Program-made: the position numbers and the translations under genes | NCBI GenBank assembly: GCA_022354845.1 | Contig: CP031970.1 | Span: 682,001 to 746,000 of the forward strand | Direction of reading: 5' to 3' | Source of the DNA: Streptococcus suis | Lineage (GTDB): Bacteria > Bacillota > Bacilli > Lactobacillales > Streptococcaceae | Length of the DNA: 64,000 bases | Shown: positions 18,150-25,491 of the stretch, piece by piece | How positions within the stretch are numbered: position 1 is the first letter of the stretch | How the letters are laid out: every line of letters begins with the position of its first letter | Notes under the pieces: model-generated | Seen by the model: only the letters and a program-made list of their open reading frames with translations | What the model was told of the DNA's origin: nothing | The model's database searches: none

Positions 18150-18362
18150 GTGACGCAAACTATAGACAACAGTAAACCAATTTTTCAACAGATCAAAGAA
18201 CAAATTGAAGATATGATTATGAACGACACTATTTCAGAAACTGGCCGAGTCCCCTCAACAAATGAATTTGCAAAATATCACAAGATTAATCCTGCAACAG
18301 CTGCTAAAGGTATTAATCAGTTAGTCGAGGAAGGTATAAAAAATGTGGTTTTCATGCTCTAG
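18150..18362 (+). pseudogene. Truncated GntR-family regulator (YtrA-like)
   Basis: 70 codons from a GTG start at 18150. PIFQQIKEQIEDMIM and VPSTNEFAKYHKINPATAAK form the winged-helix domain. After LVEEGIKN the expected wing and C-terminal dimerisation part (normally ending near 120 residues) is missing and a stop follows. YtrA-type regulators usually precede an ABC transporter; here a UDG-family gene follows directly, so the rest of the regulator and its transporter were probably deleted. Confidence 0.75.
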
Positions 18363-18398
18363 AAGCAGATGTAACAATGGTCAAGAAAGTAGGACATC

Positions 18399-18980
18399 AT
18401 GGAACTTGCTGATATTCGTCAGGCGATTATGGAGGATTTAACCAATCAAGCTTTTACGAAAAAAGGGATAAAGCCGCTTTTCCAAGCATCGTCTACCGCA
18501 AAAATTCTCATTATTGGACAGGCACCGGGATTAAAAACACAAGAAAAAGGTCGCTTATTTGATGATGCTAGTGGAGAGAATCTGCGGAAATGGTTGGGAG
18601 TAGACAGGGAATTCTTCTATGCATCTGGTCATTTTGCTATTCTTCCTATGGATTTCTATTATCCAGGAAAAGGGAAGTCTGGGGATTTGCCGCCTCGCAA
18701 GGATTTTGCGCCCAAATGGCACCCACTCATTATGAATCAACTACCCCAGATTGAGCTGACCTTGTTGATCGGTAAGTATGCCCAGGACTATTATTTAGGA
18801 GAATCCCATAGGACTTTGACCGAGAGAGTGGAGAATGCAGCTGATTACCTACCCACCTATTTTCCCCTACCTCACCCATCGCCAAGGAACAATATATGGC
18901 AAGCTAAACATCCTTGGTTTGTTGAAGAGATTTTGCCACTGCTGAAAAATAACATAAATATATTGATAAAGCAAAACTAA
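18399..18980 (+). CDS. Uracil-DNA glycosylase family protein
   Basis: 193 aa. The UDG-superfamily motif 1-like segment is ILIIGQAPGLKTQEKGRLF near 35-53 and motif 2-like is PLPHPSPRNNIW near 155-166. Both motifs resemble the family 4/5 and SMUG-like group rather than classical Ung. The activity (removal of uracil or related bases) is inferred; no Fe-S cysteines are visible. Start ATG 18399 with TAGGA upstream. Confidence 0.82.
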   Translation: MELADIRQAIMEDLTNQAFTKKGIKPLFQASSTAKILIIGQAPGLKTQEKGRLFDDASGENLRKWLGVDREFFYASGHFAILPMDFYYPGKGKSGDLPPRKDFAPKWHPLIMNQLPQIELTLLIGKYAQDYYLGESHRTLTERVENAADYLPTYFPLPHPSPRNNIWQAKHPWFVEEILPLLKNNINILIKQN

Positions 18981-19047
18981 CATGATATAATTGTATATAT
19001 ATACCTAGAAAATTTTTCTTATCTTTGTTCATCGAAGGAGGTGTCTG

Positions 19048-19830
19048 ATGAGAAAATGGAAAACACTGATTGTCACTGGTCTAACTATTTTAGCGGTTTG
19101 TTTGTTAATTCCACCTGCCTTGGTAAATGCAAACCAGATTCCCGATCGGCCGATAGATACAACAGTAGTAGATGATACTCAATTACTTTCTAGCGAGACC
19201 ATTGCAGAAATTGATCAGCTTAATCTCAATTGGTCAACAACCGAACAAGGTTTACAGGTCGGTGTCTATATGACGAATAGTCTTTGGACAGATATCGAAA
19301 GTTTGGCCAATGAGACATTTCGTCAGTGGCAAGTTGGATTTTCAGGCACAAATAATGGGATACTTCTGGTTATTGCAATAGAAGATAGGGAATTTCGGAT
19401 TGAAACGTCAGATAATGCTGCGACAGTCTTGACAGATGTAGAATCAAAAGAAATTCTCGAAAATGCAAGAGAATTCTTTCGACAGGAAGATTACAATGGC
19501 GGTGTGACCTATATTGTTCAATCCATTGGTGATCAGTTTTATGGTACCAGCGTTGGTCAGAGCCAGTTAGCCACCTTAGATGAGAGAACATCGGAAGAGG
19601 AGGAGGGCTTTTTCGCTTTCTTAACTGTTGTCGTTGTGATTATTATTTTTGTGATAATTGAAAAATCCAGTCGTGGTGGTGGTGGACCAGGCAATTTGCT
19701 CTGGATGTTGGTGGATGATCAGCATCACCACCGCAATCATCACTCGTCTAATTCCTCATCGTCCGGCTTCGGTGGCGGTGGTTGGTCCGGTGGTGGCGGA
19801 GGAGGTGGAGGTTCCTCTTCCGGTTGGTAA
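19048..19830 (+). CDS. TPM-domain membrane protein (YgcG family)
   Basis: 260 aa. Signal peptide (LIVTGLTILAVCLLIPPALVNA, 7-28), TPM domain about 30-180 with VVDDTQLLSSETI and GILLVIAIEDREFRIETS, one membrane helix about 192-208 (FAFLTVVVVIIIFVII), then a His-rich and Gly/Ser-rich tail (GFGGGGWSGG) ending SSSGW. The partner lemA follows 70 bp later; TPM and LemA proteins commonly occur together in the envelope. AAGGAGG upstream of the start; TATAAT near 18983. Confidence 0.87.
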   Translation: MRKWKTLIVTGLTILAVCLLIPPALVNANQIPDRPIDTTVVDDTQLLSSETIAEIDQLNLNWSTTEQGLQVGVYMTNSLWTDIESLANETFRQWQVGFSGTNNGILLVIAIEDREFRIETSDNAATVLTDVESKEILENAREFFRQEDYNGGVTYIVQSIGDQFYGTSVGQSQLATLDERTSEEEEGFFAFLTVVVVIIIFVIIEKSSRGGGGPGNLLWMLVDDQHHHRNHHSSNSSSSGFGGGGWSGGGGGGGGSSSGW

Positions 19831-19900
19831 GGAATCTTGTAAAGATTCTGATAGCTATTCGTTTTTTAGAATGTTTACTCATTGTTAGAAAGGAAATCAT

Positions 19901-20482
19901 ATGAAAAAGAAATGGTTGGTTCTCCTCATTCCAGTCCTAGCTCTGCTATTTTTAGGATTGGGAGCAGTCGGGCAATACAATGGCTTGGTGGACAGTTTTG
20001 CTGAAGTTGAAAACGCGCAAGCCAATGTAGACACACAGTTGCAACGACGCTATGACTTGATACCTAATGTAGTCGCAGCTGTCAAAGGAGCCATGGAACA
20101 CGAGGAAGAAATATTTACTGCTATTGCAGAAGCGCGTGCTAAAATTGGCTCCAGTCAACAGGGAACGGGTGAATATAACCAAGCTCAAAGTCAGTTGGAT
20201 TCTGCAGTTTCTCGACTATTGGTAGTGGCAGAAAACTATCCACAATTGACAGCTAATCAACAGGTTTCAGACTTGATTACAGAGCTTGAAGGTACTGAGA
20301 ATCGAATCTTAGTTGCCCGTAAAGATTATAACGCAGTGGCAACATCTTACAATAAAAAAATCAAACGCTTCCCAACATCAATCTATGCAGGTCTATTCGG
20401 ATATGAAAAAGTTGAACTCTTCCAAGCAACAAATGATGCAGCAACGACTGTGCCAAGTGTTGATTTGAGTGACGAAGAGTAG
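19901..20482 (+). CDS. lemA: LemA family protein
   Basis: 193 aa. One N-terminal membrane segment (LVLLIPVLALLFLGLGAVG) followed by the helical LemA domain with the family phrase VENAQANVDTQLQRRYDLIP (37-56) and a conserved YNKKIKRFP near 152-160. Its role is poorly defined; in streptococci it often travels with a TPM protein or HtpX. Preceded by AAAGGAAA. Confidence 0.92.
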   Translation: MKKKWLVLLIPVLALLFLGLGAVGQYNGLVDSFAEVENAQANVDTQLQRRYDLIPNVVAAVKGAMEHEEEIFTAIAEARAKIGSSQQGTGEYNQAQSQLDSAVSRLLVVAENYPQLTANQQVSDLITELEGTENRILVARKDYNAVATSYNKKIKRFPTSIYAGLFGYEKVELFQATNDAATTVPSVDLSDEE

Positions 20483-20522
20483 AATAAGATTCTTGTTTTC
20501 ATTAGATAAAAAATAACAAAAT

Positions 20523-20555
20523 AGAACTCGGCAAAAAACCGAGTTCTATTTTGTT
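20523..20555. terminator. Bidirectional terminator between lemA and hypothetical gene
   Basis: AAATAGAACTCGG and CCGAGTTCTATTTT arms around a short A-rich loop; T-runs on both strands. Confidence 0.85.
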
Positions 20556-20943
20556 ATGGATTGACCCAAATACCACTCACATAATCTTCTGATAAGGTCG
20601 TTTTATTGGTTATCTTTTTAGTCTGCAAATCATAAATGATAAGAGTATCCGAAAGAATCATCATCAGACGACGATTGTCTATTTGACGGACATGTTCAAG
20701 ATAGTGGGGTCGAGGATTTAACTCCTTCAATGAATGAAAAACTTGTTCCCCAGTTTCTGCATTGTAAATGGTAAATGAGATGGGACTGAATTGGTAATTA
20801 GTGTGTTCGATAAAAAGCAAATTTTTATCTTTTAGTGGATAGATTGCGCTCGGTGAAGAATGTTCTAATGTAATTGAAGAATGTTCTAATGTAATTGATG
20901 AAAATGTCCGTTTTGATGTGTCAAAGGTCAGGAGTTGAGACAT
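20554..20943 (-). CDS. Hypothetical protein with 21-bp tandem duplication
   Basis: 129 aa on the minus strand, no signal peptide. The pattern of short beta-like strands (LLTFDTS, LLFIEHTNYQ, LIIYDLQTKKIT) resembles one or two blades of a beta-propeller, so it may be a fragment of a longer protein. A 21-bp unit is duplicated in tandem at 20854-20895, giving SITLEHS twice. A good ribosome site (AAAGGAGA) precedes an out-of-frame ATG AAA AAA TGA 16 bases upstream of the annotated start, which hints at an N-terminal frameshift. Function not recognised. Confidence 0.55.
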   Translation of the reverse strand: MSQLLTFDTSKRTFSSITLEHSSITLEHSSPSAIYPLKDKNLLFIEHTNYQFSPISFTIYNAETGEQVFHSLKELNPRPHYLEHVRQIDNRRLMMILSDTLIIYDLQTKKITNKTTLSEDYVSGIWVNP

Positions 20944-21035
20944 TCTTTCATTTTTTCATCGTAGTGTCTCCTTTCTATTTTTTAGCATTATATAATTTAC
21001 AGCAATCAACAAGTATTTTTTGATTTTTTATATAT

Positions 21036-21066
21036 AAAAGTCATGCAAATTTTTTTGCATGACTAT
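21036..21066. terminator. Bidirectional terminator downstream of mnmE
   Basis: AAGTCATGCAAA and TTTGCATGACT arms with T/A runs; it terminates mnmE on the minus strand. Confidence 0.75.
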
Positions 21067-21068
21067 AT

Positions 21069-22442
21069 TTATTTTCCAAGACAAAATTGGCTAAAGAGTT
21101 GTGTGATTAATTCATCTGGAGCGGCATCTCCTGTGATTTCGCCCAGTATTTGCCAACAACGTGTTAGGTCTACCTGTAACAAGTCGACAGGCATACCCAT
21201 TTCCAATCCATCATTAACTGCCTGAAGACTTTGGACAGCTTGTTCAATCAAGGATATATGTCTTGAATTAGATAAGTAAGTAGCATCTTGTTCTACCAAA
21301 CCTGCATTTTCAAAGAAAAGTTGATTGATTTTTTCTTCGATTTGATCAATGTTTTGGTTTTCTAAGACAGAGATGCGAATGACATCCTCAGGTAGTTGAT
21401 CAGCTTCAATTTTTTCTTCTAGGTCTGTTTTATTGAGCAAGATAATGCGATTAGCCATGTTTGAAATGGCTAATAGATTTCGGTCTTGTTCGGTAAGTGG
21501 CTCAGATGCGTTGAGGACAAGTAGGACCAGGTCGGCCTCCTCAAGCGCTTTTTTAGACCGTTCCACACCAATTTTTTCAACGATGTCATCTGTTTCACGG
21601 ATACCAGCGGTATCAATCAGCTTGAGGGGGACGCCTTTGATGTTGACGTATTCTTCGATAACGTCGCGAGTTGTCCCTGCTATATCTGTAACGATGGCTT
21701 TTTCCTCACGGAGGAGATTATTGAGTAGGCTGGATTTTCCCACATTTGGTCGGCCGATAATAGCTGTTGCGATACCTTCACGTAAAATCTTACCTCGACG
21801 AGCGGTTCGGAGAAGATTTTCCAAAAGAGCTTGAAACTGGAGAGTCTTCTCACGGACTAAGTCTGTGGTTGCCTCTTCAACATCATCATACTCTGGATAA
21901 TCAATATTCACTTCGACTTGAGCCAAAGTATTGAGGATTTCCTGACGTGTTTCATTAATCAGTTGGGAGAGAGAGCCATCCAACTGACGGACTGCGTTGT
22001 GCATAGCCTTGTCGGTCTTGGCACGGATGACATCCATGACAGCCTCTGCCTGGGTCAAATCCACACGTCCGTTGAGAAAGGCCCGCTTGGTAAACTCACC
22101 AGGCTCAGCCATTCGGGCACCTTGTCTAATCAACAATTGAAGAATTTCATTCGTGACGGCGATACCCCCATGTGTATTGATTTCAATAACATCTTCTCGC
22201 GTAAAGGTCTTTGGAGATCGCATGGCACCGAGCATCACTTCATCCAGTACCTGTCCAGTCGCTGGATCAATAATATGTCCATAGTTCAGACTATGACTTG
22301 GCACAGTCGCTAAGTCCTTTCCTTTAAAAACTTTGCTTGCAATGGAAAATGCATCTGTACCAGACAGACGAACAATCCCAATTGCTCCCTCTCCGAGAGG
22401 AGTCGAAATAGCAGTTATTGTATCGAATTCTTTTGTGATCAT
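21069..22442 (-). CDS. mnmE: tRNA modification GTPase MnmE
   Basis: 457 aa, full length. The N-terminal formyl-THF-binding domain begins [20 protein letters not shown]. The G domain has [12 protein letters not shown] (P-loop, near 228-239), [20 protein letters not shown] and NKTD. The C-terminus ends with FCLGK, the conserved CxGK motif. With MnmG it makes carboxymethylaminomethyl-uridine at the wobble position of several tRNAs. Single gene, transcribed toward lemA. Confidence 0.97.
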   Translation of the reverse strand: MITKEFDTITAISTPLGEGAIGIVRLSGTDAFSIASKVFKGKDLATVPSHSLNYGHIIDPATGQVLDEVMLGAMRSPKTFTREDVIEINTHGGIAVTNEILQLLIRQGARMAEPGEFTKRAFLNGRVDLTQAEAVMDVIRAKTDKAMHNAVRQLDGSLSQLINETRQEILNTLAQVEVNIDYPEYDDVEEATTDLVREKTLQFQALLENLLRTARRGKILREGIATAIIGRPNVGKSSLLNNLLREEKAIVTDIAGTTRDVIEEYVNIKGVPLKLIDTAGIRETDDIVEKIGVERSKKALEEADLVLLVLNASEPLTEQDRNLLAISNMANRIILLNKTDLEEKIEADQLPEDVIRISVLENQNIDQIEEKINQLFFENAGLVEQDATYLSNSRHISLIEQAVQSLQAVNDGLEMGMPVDLLQVDLTRCWQILGEITGDAAPDELITQLFSQFCLGK

Positions 22443-22528
22443 AGAGTTTGGCTTTCTGTAGGATTATAATAAAACTATTATAGCATGTTGTGTAATATTC
22501 GATGGTAAAAATGAGACAAAAAAAAGAC

Positions 22529-22542
22529 AGAAAACGCTTTCT
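22529..22542. promoter_or_regulatory. cre-like site upstream of cas3
   Basis: AGAAAACGCTTTCT fits the CcpA consensus TGWAANCGNTNWCA at 12 of 14 positions; only the outermost bases differ. It lies over the expected -35 region of a promoter with TAGAAT at 22561-22566, 49 bp before the cas3 start. Confidence 0.55.
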
Positions 22543-22590
22543 AAACCTATTGAAAAATGGTAGAATATTACTAAAAACAGGAGGTAATAG

Positions 22591-25026
22591 ATGAGGTTAG
22601 CACATCTTGAAAAAAGAGACATAGAAAGTCGGTTTCAATATCTAGAGGACCACCTGTTCAATGTTGCGATGGGGGCCAAAGTCCTTACAGATACGATTGG
22701 CCAAGGGGATATTTTGTTCTTACTAGGACTTTATCATGATTTGGGCAAGAGTGAAAGACTTTTTCAGAAAAAAATGAAAGAGGAGCCAAATCTACACGTC
22801 GATCATTCGTATGCAGGAGCCCGTTACCTATTTCAAGAGATTGAGCAAGTCTTTCAACGATCGGGGAGAAACCCAAACGATGCCCAGCTTTTTCGTGAAA
22901 TAATAGCCTACATTATATCTGCCCACCACGGTGTGTATGACGTCCCTCTACCTGAGGATATGGAAGGAGCAGGTAGATATCGGTATAGTAAGTTATTCTA
23001 TCGGATTGGCCAGCCACGAGCAGACTATCATTATGAAGAAGATATAAAGGCCTATGCCAAGTTATTGGAAGAACAGCTACCTAGCTTTGGCTATCAAAAT
23101 GTAGATGATTTAGTTATGAAATCATTTGAAAATTTTCAAACCGCTTGGGCGAAGTTATGCATCAATGATGATAGCGAATCGGCTTTTTATAGTTCTTGTT
23201 TTATTCGGCTCTACCTGTCTTATTTGAAGAATGCGGATATTTTGGATACGATTAATGCCTATGACCTTGTTATCGAGCCAAAAACTACTGAGGAAAATAG
23301 TGAACTTGTTCAGAAGTATTTTCAATCAGTAGAAGAAGTTTATGCAGGTTTTGGAAATCCAACTACCGAACTTAACCGTATTCGAACGGCCTTGGGAGAG
23401 CGTGTTAAACATCGTGGTGCTACGGATTCTTCAGGCATTTATCGCCTCAATCTTCCGACGGGTACAGGTAAAACTAATCTGTCGCTTCGTTACGCTATTC
23501 ATCAACTGACACAGAAAGGTAAAAATCGTTTCTTCTACATGACGCCCTTTTTGTCCGTTTTAGAACAAAATGCAGCAGCGATTCAGGAGATTATTGGCAA
23601 AGAAGGTGTCTTGGAGCACCATTCTAATCTAGTCAGAGAACAACAAGATGCCACACCTCAAAATGAGGAGTATGGAGAGGAAACTGTCAATAGTCTAATG
23701 ACAGATTACCTGATTGATACCTGGGATAGCCCAGTTGTCCTTACCACCATGGTTCAGTTCTTTCAAACCCTCTTTAAGACCAAGTCAGCTAATATCAGAC
23801 GCTTCTCCAACTTAGCAAACAGCGTCTTGATTTTAGATGAAGTCCAATCCCTCCCCATTGAGGTCACTACGCTTTTTAATCTGACCATGAATTTTTTGAG
23901 TCGTGTCATGGGGGCTACAGTTGTTCTCTGTACTGCGACTCAACCTGCCTATGATTCGGTTTCCATAAGCCACCGACTATTATATGGTGGGGAAATAGCA
24001 GAGCAGGCAGACATTGTCACCTTAACCGCTGAAGAACAAGAGGTCTTTAAGAGGACAGAACTCCGCAAGTTTGATGAAAGCAATGCAATTTCCCGATTGA
24101 CTGACCTGGCAAGTTTTATCTTGGAAGAAGAAACTTCTACGCTTGTCATTCTCAATACCAAACCAGCAGTAGAAAAACTATATAGCCTATTAGAATTCCA
24201 AACAGACAGACCACTTTATCACCTCTCAACCAATATGTGTGCCCAGCACCGTCTTGATGTTATCCAAGAAATCAAAAAGCAGTTGAAAGACGATGTTCCT
24301 ATAATTTGTATTAGTACGCAATTGATTGAAGCAGGAGTGGATGTTGATTTTGAGCGAGTGGTTCGATCTTATGCTGGACTAGATTCAATTGTTCAAGCAG
24401 CTGGCCGTTGTAATCGTGAAGGAAAACGTGATGTAGGTCAGGTAACATTGATAAATTTATCCAAGGAAGAAGAAAGCCTCACCTATCTTAAAGAAATCAA
24501 GCATAAAAAAGAGGCGACTGAGAATATTTTGATAAAAGAAACGTCACCAATTGAAGTTGGGGCCTTAAATCTTCTATTTTTTGAACGTTACTATGCCGAC
24601 AATACAAAACAATTTGATTACCCACTGTCTACCAATGAATCTGTCTATGACTATCTCAGCTTAAGTAGCTTCAAAGGAAGTCCGAACTGCAAAGTCAGAC
24701 AGTCGTTCAAGACTGCAGGGCAGAAAATGGATTTAATCAAAGATGATAGTATTGGTGTCCTAGTTCCATATGGTGACGGAGTGGATATAATCGCTGACTT
24801 GGAAGAACTTTTGGTAGATACTCCCTATCCAAGAGGCCAGGATTTAGTTGAGATTAAACAAATTCTCAAGAGTTTGCAGCCTTTTACAGTCAATCTGAGA
24901 AAGTATGACAGTCGGCTACAAGCAATCCGATATTATTTGGAGGGAAAGGTCTTAATACTGCAAGAAGAGTATTATGATGACGAAAAGCTTGGATTAAAAA
25001 AAGAGGCAAACCTTCCTATCTTGTAA
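22591..25026 (+). CDS. cas3: Cas3 helicase-nuclease, type I-C
   Basis: 811 aa with an HD nuclease domain then a superfamily 2 helicase. HD residues: H21 (EDHLFNVA), H49-D50 (LYHDLGKS), H78 (DHSYAG) and ISAHHGVYD near 109-117. Helicase motifs: LPTGTGKTNLS (about 288-298), LILDEVQSLP (about 414-423), TATQP, and motif VI-like VQAAGRCNREG near 606. It degrades DNA bound by the I-C Cascade. Normally the I-C genes cas5c-cas8c-cas7c follow with little spacing; here a 465-bp gap holding a regulatory module separates cas3 from cas5c. The stop codon lies in the loop of a hairpin that may belong to that module. Confidence 0.97.
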   Translation: MRLAHLEKRDIESRFQYLEDHLFNVAMGAKVLTDTIGQGDILFLLGLYHDLGKSERLFQKKMKEEPNLHVDHSYAGARYLFQEIEQVFQRSGRNPNDAQLFREIIAYIISAHHGVYDVPLPEDMEGAGRYRYSKLFYRIGQPRADYHYEEDIKAYAKLLEEQLPSFGYQNVDDLVMKSFENFQTAWAKLCINDDSESAFYSSCFIRLYLSYLKNADILDTINAYDLVIEPKTTEENSELVQKYFQSVEEVYAGFGNPTTELNRIRTALGERVKHRGATDSSGIYRLNLPTGTGKTNLSLRYAIHQLTQKGKNRFFYMTPFLSVLEQNAAAIQEIIGKEGVLEHHSNLVREQQDATPQNEEYGEETVNSLMTDYLIDTWDSPVVLTTMVQFFQTLFKTKSANIRRFSNLANSVLILDEVQSLPIEVTTLFNLTMNFLSRVMGATVVLCTATQPAYDSVSISHRLLYGGEIAEQADIVTLTAEEQEVFKRTELRKFDESNAISRLTDLASFILEEETSTLVILNTKPAVEKLYSLLEFQTDRPLYHLSTNMCAQHRLDVIQEIKKQLKDDVPIICISTQLIEAGVDVDFERVVRSYAGLDSIVQAAGRCNREGKRDVGQVTLINLSKEEESLTYLKEIKHKKEATENILIKETSPIEVGALNLLFFERYYADNTKQFDYPLSTNESVYDYLSLSSFKGSPNCKVRQSFKTAGQKMDLIKDDSIGVLVPYGDGVDIIADLEELLVDTPYPRGQDLVEIKQILKSLQPFTVNLRKYDSRLQAIRYYLEGKVLILQEEYYDDEKLGLKKEANLPIL

Positions 25027-25036
25027 GGTAAGATAG
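25016..25036 (-). other. Hairpin at cas3 stop, candidate second pseudo-repeat
   Basis: CTATCTT (25016-25022) and AAGATAG (25030-25036) form a 7-bp stem with a 7-base loop. On the minus strand it starts about 35 nt after the degenerate repeat's guide, within the 32-36 nt range of real spacers, exactly where a second repeat hairpin would lie. About 10 nt further on the minus strand is a run of seven T, so it might instead act as a weak terminator for the guide RNA. Confidence 0.4.
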
Positions 25037-25039
25037 AAA

Positions 25040-25107
25040 GATCTGCCAGTCTTTGTGCTATAACACTTAACTATATTTCAATCCACATGGACACATACCA
25101 TGATGAC
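25040..25107 (-). ncRNA. crRNA-like guide RNA (CreA/CreR-like)
   Basis: On the minus strand, 25107-25075 is a degenerate CRISPR repeat: it begins GTC, forms a stem CATGG/CCATG around TATGTGT, and ends GTGGATTGAAAT, identical to the last 12 bases of the array repeats (the 5' handle region made by Cas5c). The array stem GCACCC/GGGTGC is replaced by a different but still paired stem. The guide begins at 25074 with ATAGTTAAGTGTTAT and matches ATAGTAAAGTGTTAT in the divergent promoter (25162-25176), with TTC as adjacent PAM. Only the first 15 bases match, which should allow Cascade binding but not cutting. Predicted role: Cascade-dependent repression of the promoter at 25169-25197. The 3' end is uncertain. 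Confidence 0.75.
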
Positions 25108-25110
25108 TTG

Positions 25111-25139
25111 ATTATACCACAGATAATAGTCCCTTTCAA
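25111..25139 (-). promoter_or_regulatory. Promoter of the crRNA-like guide RNA
   Basis: On the minus strand: TTGAAA (25139-25134), 17-bp spacer, TATAAT (25116-25111) with TG one base upstream (extended -10). The expected start point falls at the first few bases of the degenerate repeat, so the RNA needs almost no leader. Confidence 0.8.
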
Positions 25140-25161
25140 AAAATGAAGACCTTTAATAAAA

Positions 25162-25179
25162 ATAACACTTTACTATGAA
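25162..25179. promoter_or_regulatory. Target site of the crRNA-like guide, with TTC PAM
   Basis: On the minus strand TTC (25179-25177) is followed by ATAGTAAAGTGTTAT (25176-25162). It matches guide positions 1-15 except position 6, a position that is flipped out and tolerant of mismatch in type I Cascade. TTC is the established I-C PAM. The site covers the -35 hexamer of the rightward promoter. Confidence 0.75.
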
Positions 25180-25197
25180 TAGTAAAAGTGGTAATAT
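25169..25197 (+). promoter_or_regulatory. Rightward promoter for small ORF and possibly cas5c operon
   Basis: TTTACT at 25169-25174, a 17-bp spacer, TAATAT at 25192-25197. The match to consensus is moderate. Transcription would begin just before the strong AAGGAGG at 25212-25218. No U-rich intrinsic terminator is evident before cas5c. Confidence 0.6.
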
Positions 25198-25235
25198 ATA
25201 GATATAACATTAAGGAGGAACTTCTATAGAAGTAT

Positions 25236-25337
25236 ATGATTCAACTAATATACAAATTGTTGGAGCGCTTACCAGGTATTCTAACGGCCGTAGCTTATCT
25301 GGTTGTTGCCTTTCAATCGGGAAATAAGAACAAGTAG
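25236..25337 (+). CDS. 33-aa hydrophobic peptide, candidate CRISPR-repressed toxin
   Basis: ORF of 33 codons: MIQLIYKLLERLPG, a hydrophobic stretch ILTAVAYLVVAF, then QSGNKNK. A single membrane-spanning or amphipathic helix with a basic tail resembles the general form of small type I toxins and holin-like peptides; I do not recognise the family. The strong AAGGAGG (25212-25218) is 17 nt from the ATG, but between them the perfect palindrome CTTCTATAGAAG (25221-25232) can fold and bring the site to about 5 nt. Its promoter is the target of the divergent crRNA-like RNA, the defining arrangement of CreTA modules. It could also be a leader peptide for the cas operon. Translation is unproven. Confidence 0.5.
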   Translation: MIQLIYKLLERLPGILTAVAYLVVAFQSGNKNK

Positions 25338-25370
25338 TTTTTGTCATTAAAAAATTACTTTTAAGAGTTA

Positions 25371-25414
25371 GTCAGTGGTTACTGTAGTTGAAGGCTATAG
25401 TGACCACCGCTGGC
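25371..25414 (+). other. Long hairpin between small ORF and cas5c
   Basis: GTGGTTACTGTAG (25375-25387) pairs with CTATAGTGACCAC (25395-25407) over 13 bp including two wobble pairs. GTCA and TGGC extend it across a 3-base bulge. No T-run follows, so it is not a simple terminator. It could stabilise or process the transcript, or limit read-through into cas5c. Confidence 0.55.
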
Positions 25415-25491
25415 TATCCTGTTAGTTAGGTTGTACATTTCTGTTGTAGTCTATCTTTACTATATTTAAAAAGAAAAGGAGGAACTTGATT

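Noticed and set aside
25307..25316. A second degenerate CRISPR repeat inside the small ORF (GATTGAAA on the minus strand)
   Set aside because: Only eight bases match, with no stem upstream and no promoter; expected by chance.
25226..25327. Alternative frame starting at ATA 25226 with ideal spacing from the ribosome site
   Set aside because: ATA is not an accepted start for ordinary genes and the peptide (IEVYDSTNIQIVG...) has no recognisable character; the ATG frame is preferred.
25200..25440. Classical type I toxin-antitoxin with an antisense RNA over the small ORF
   Set aside because: No convincing minus-strand promoter lies within or downstream of the ORF, and no bidirectional T-rich terminator is present; the crRNA-like control fits the sequence better.
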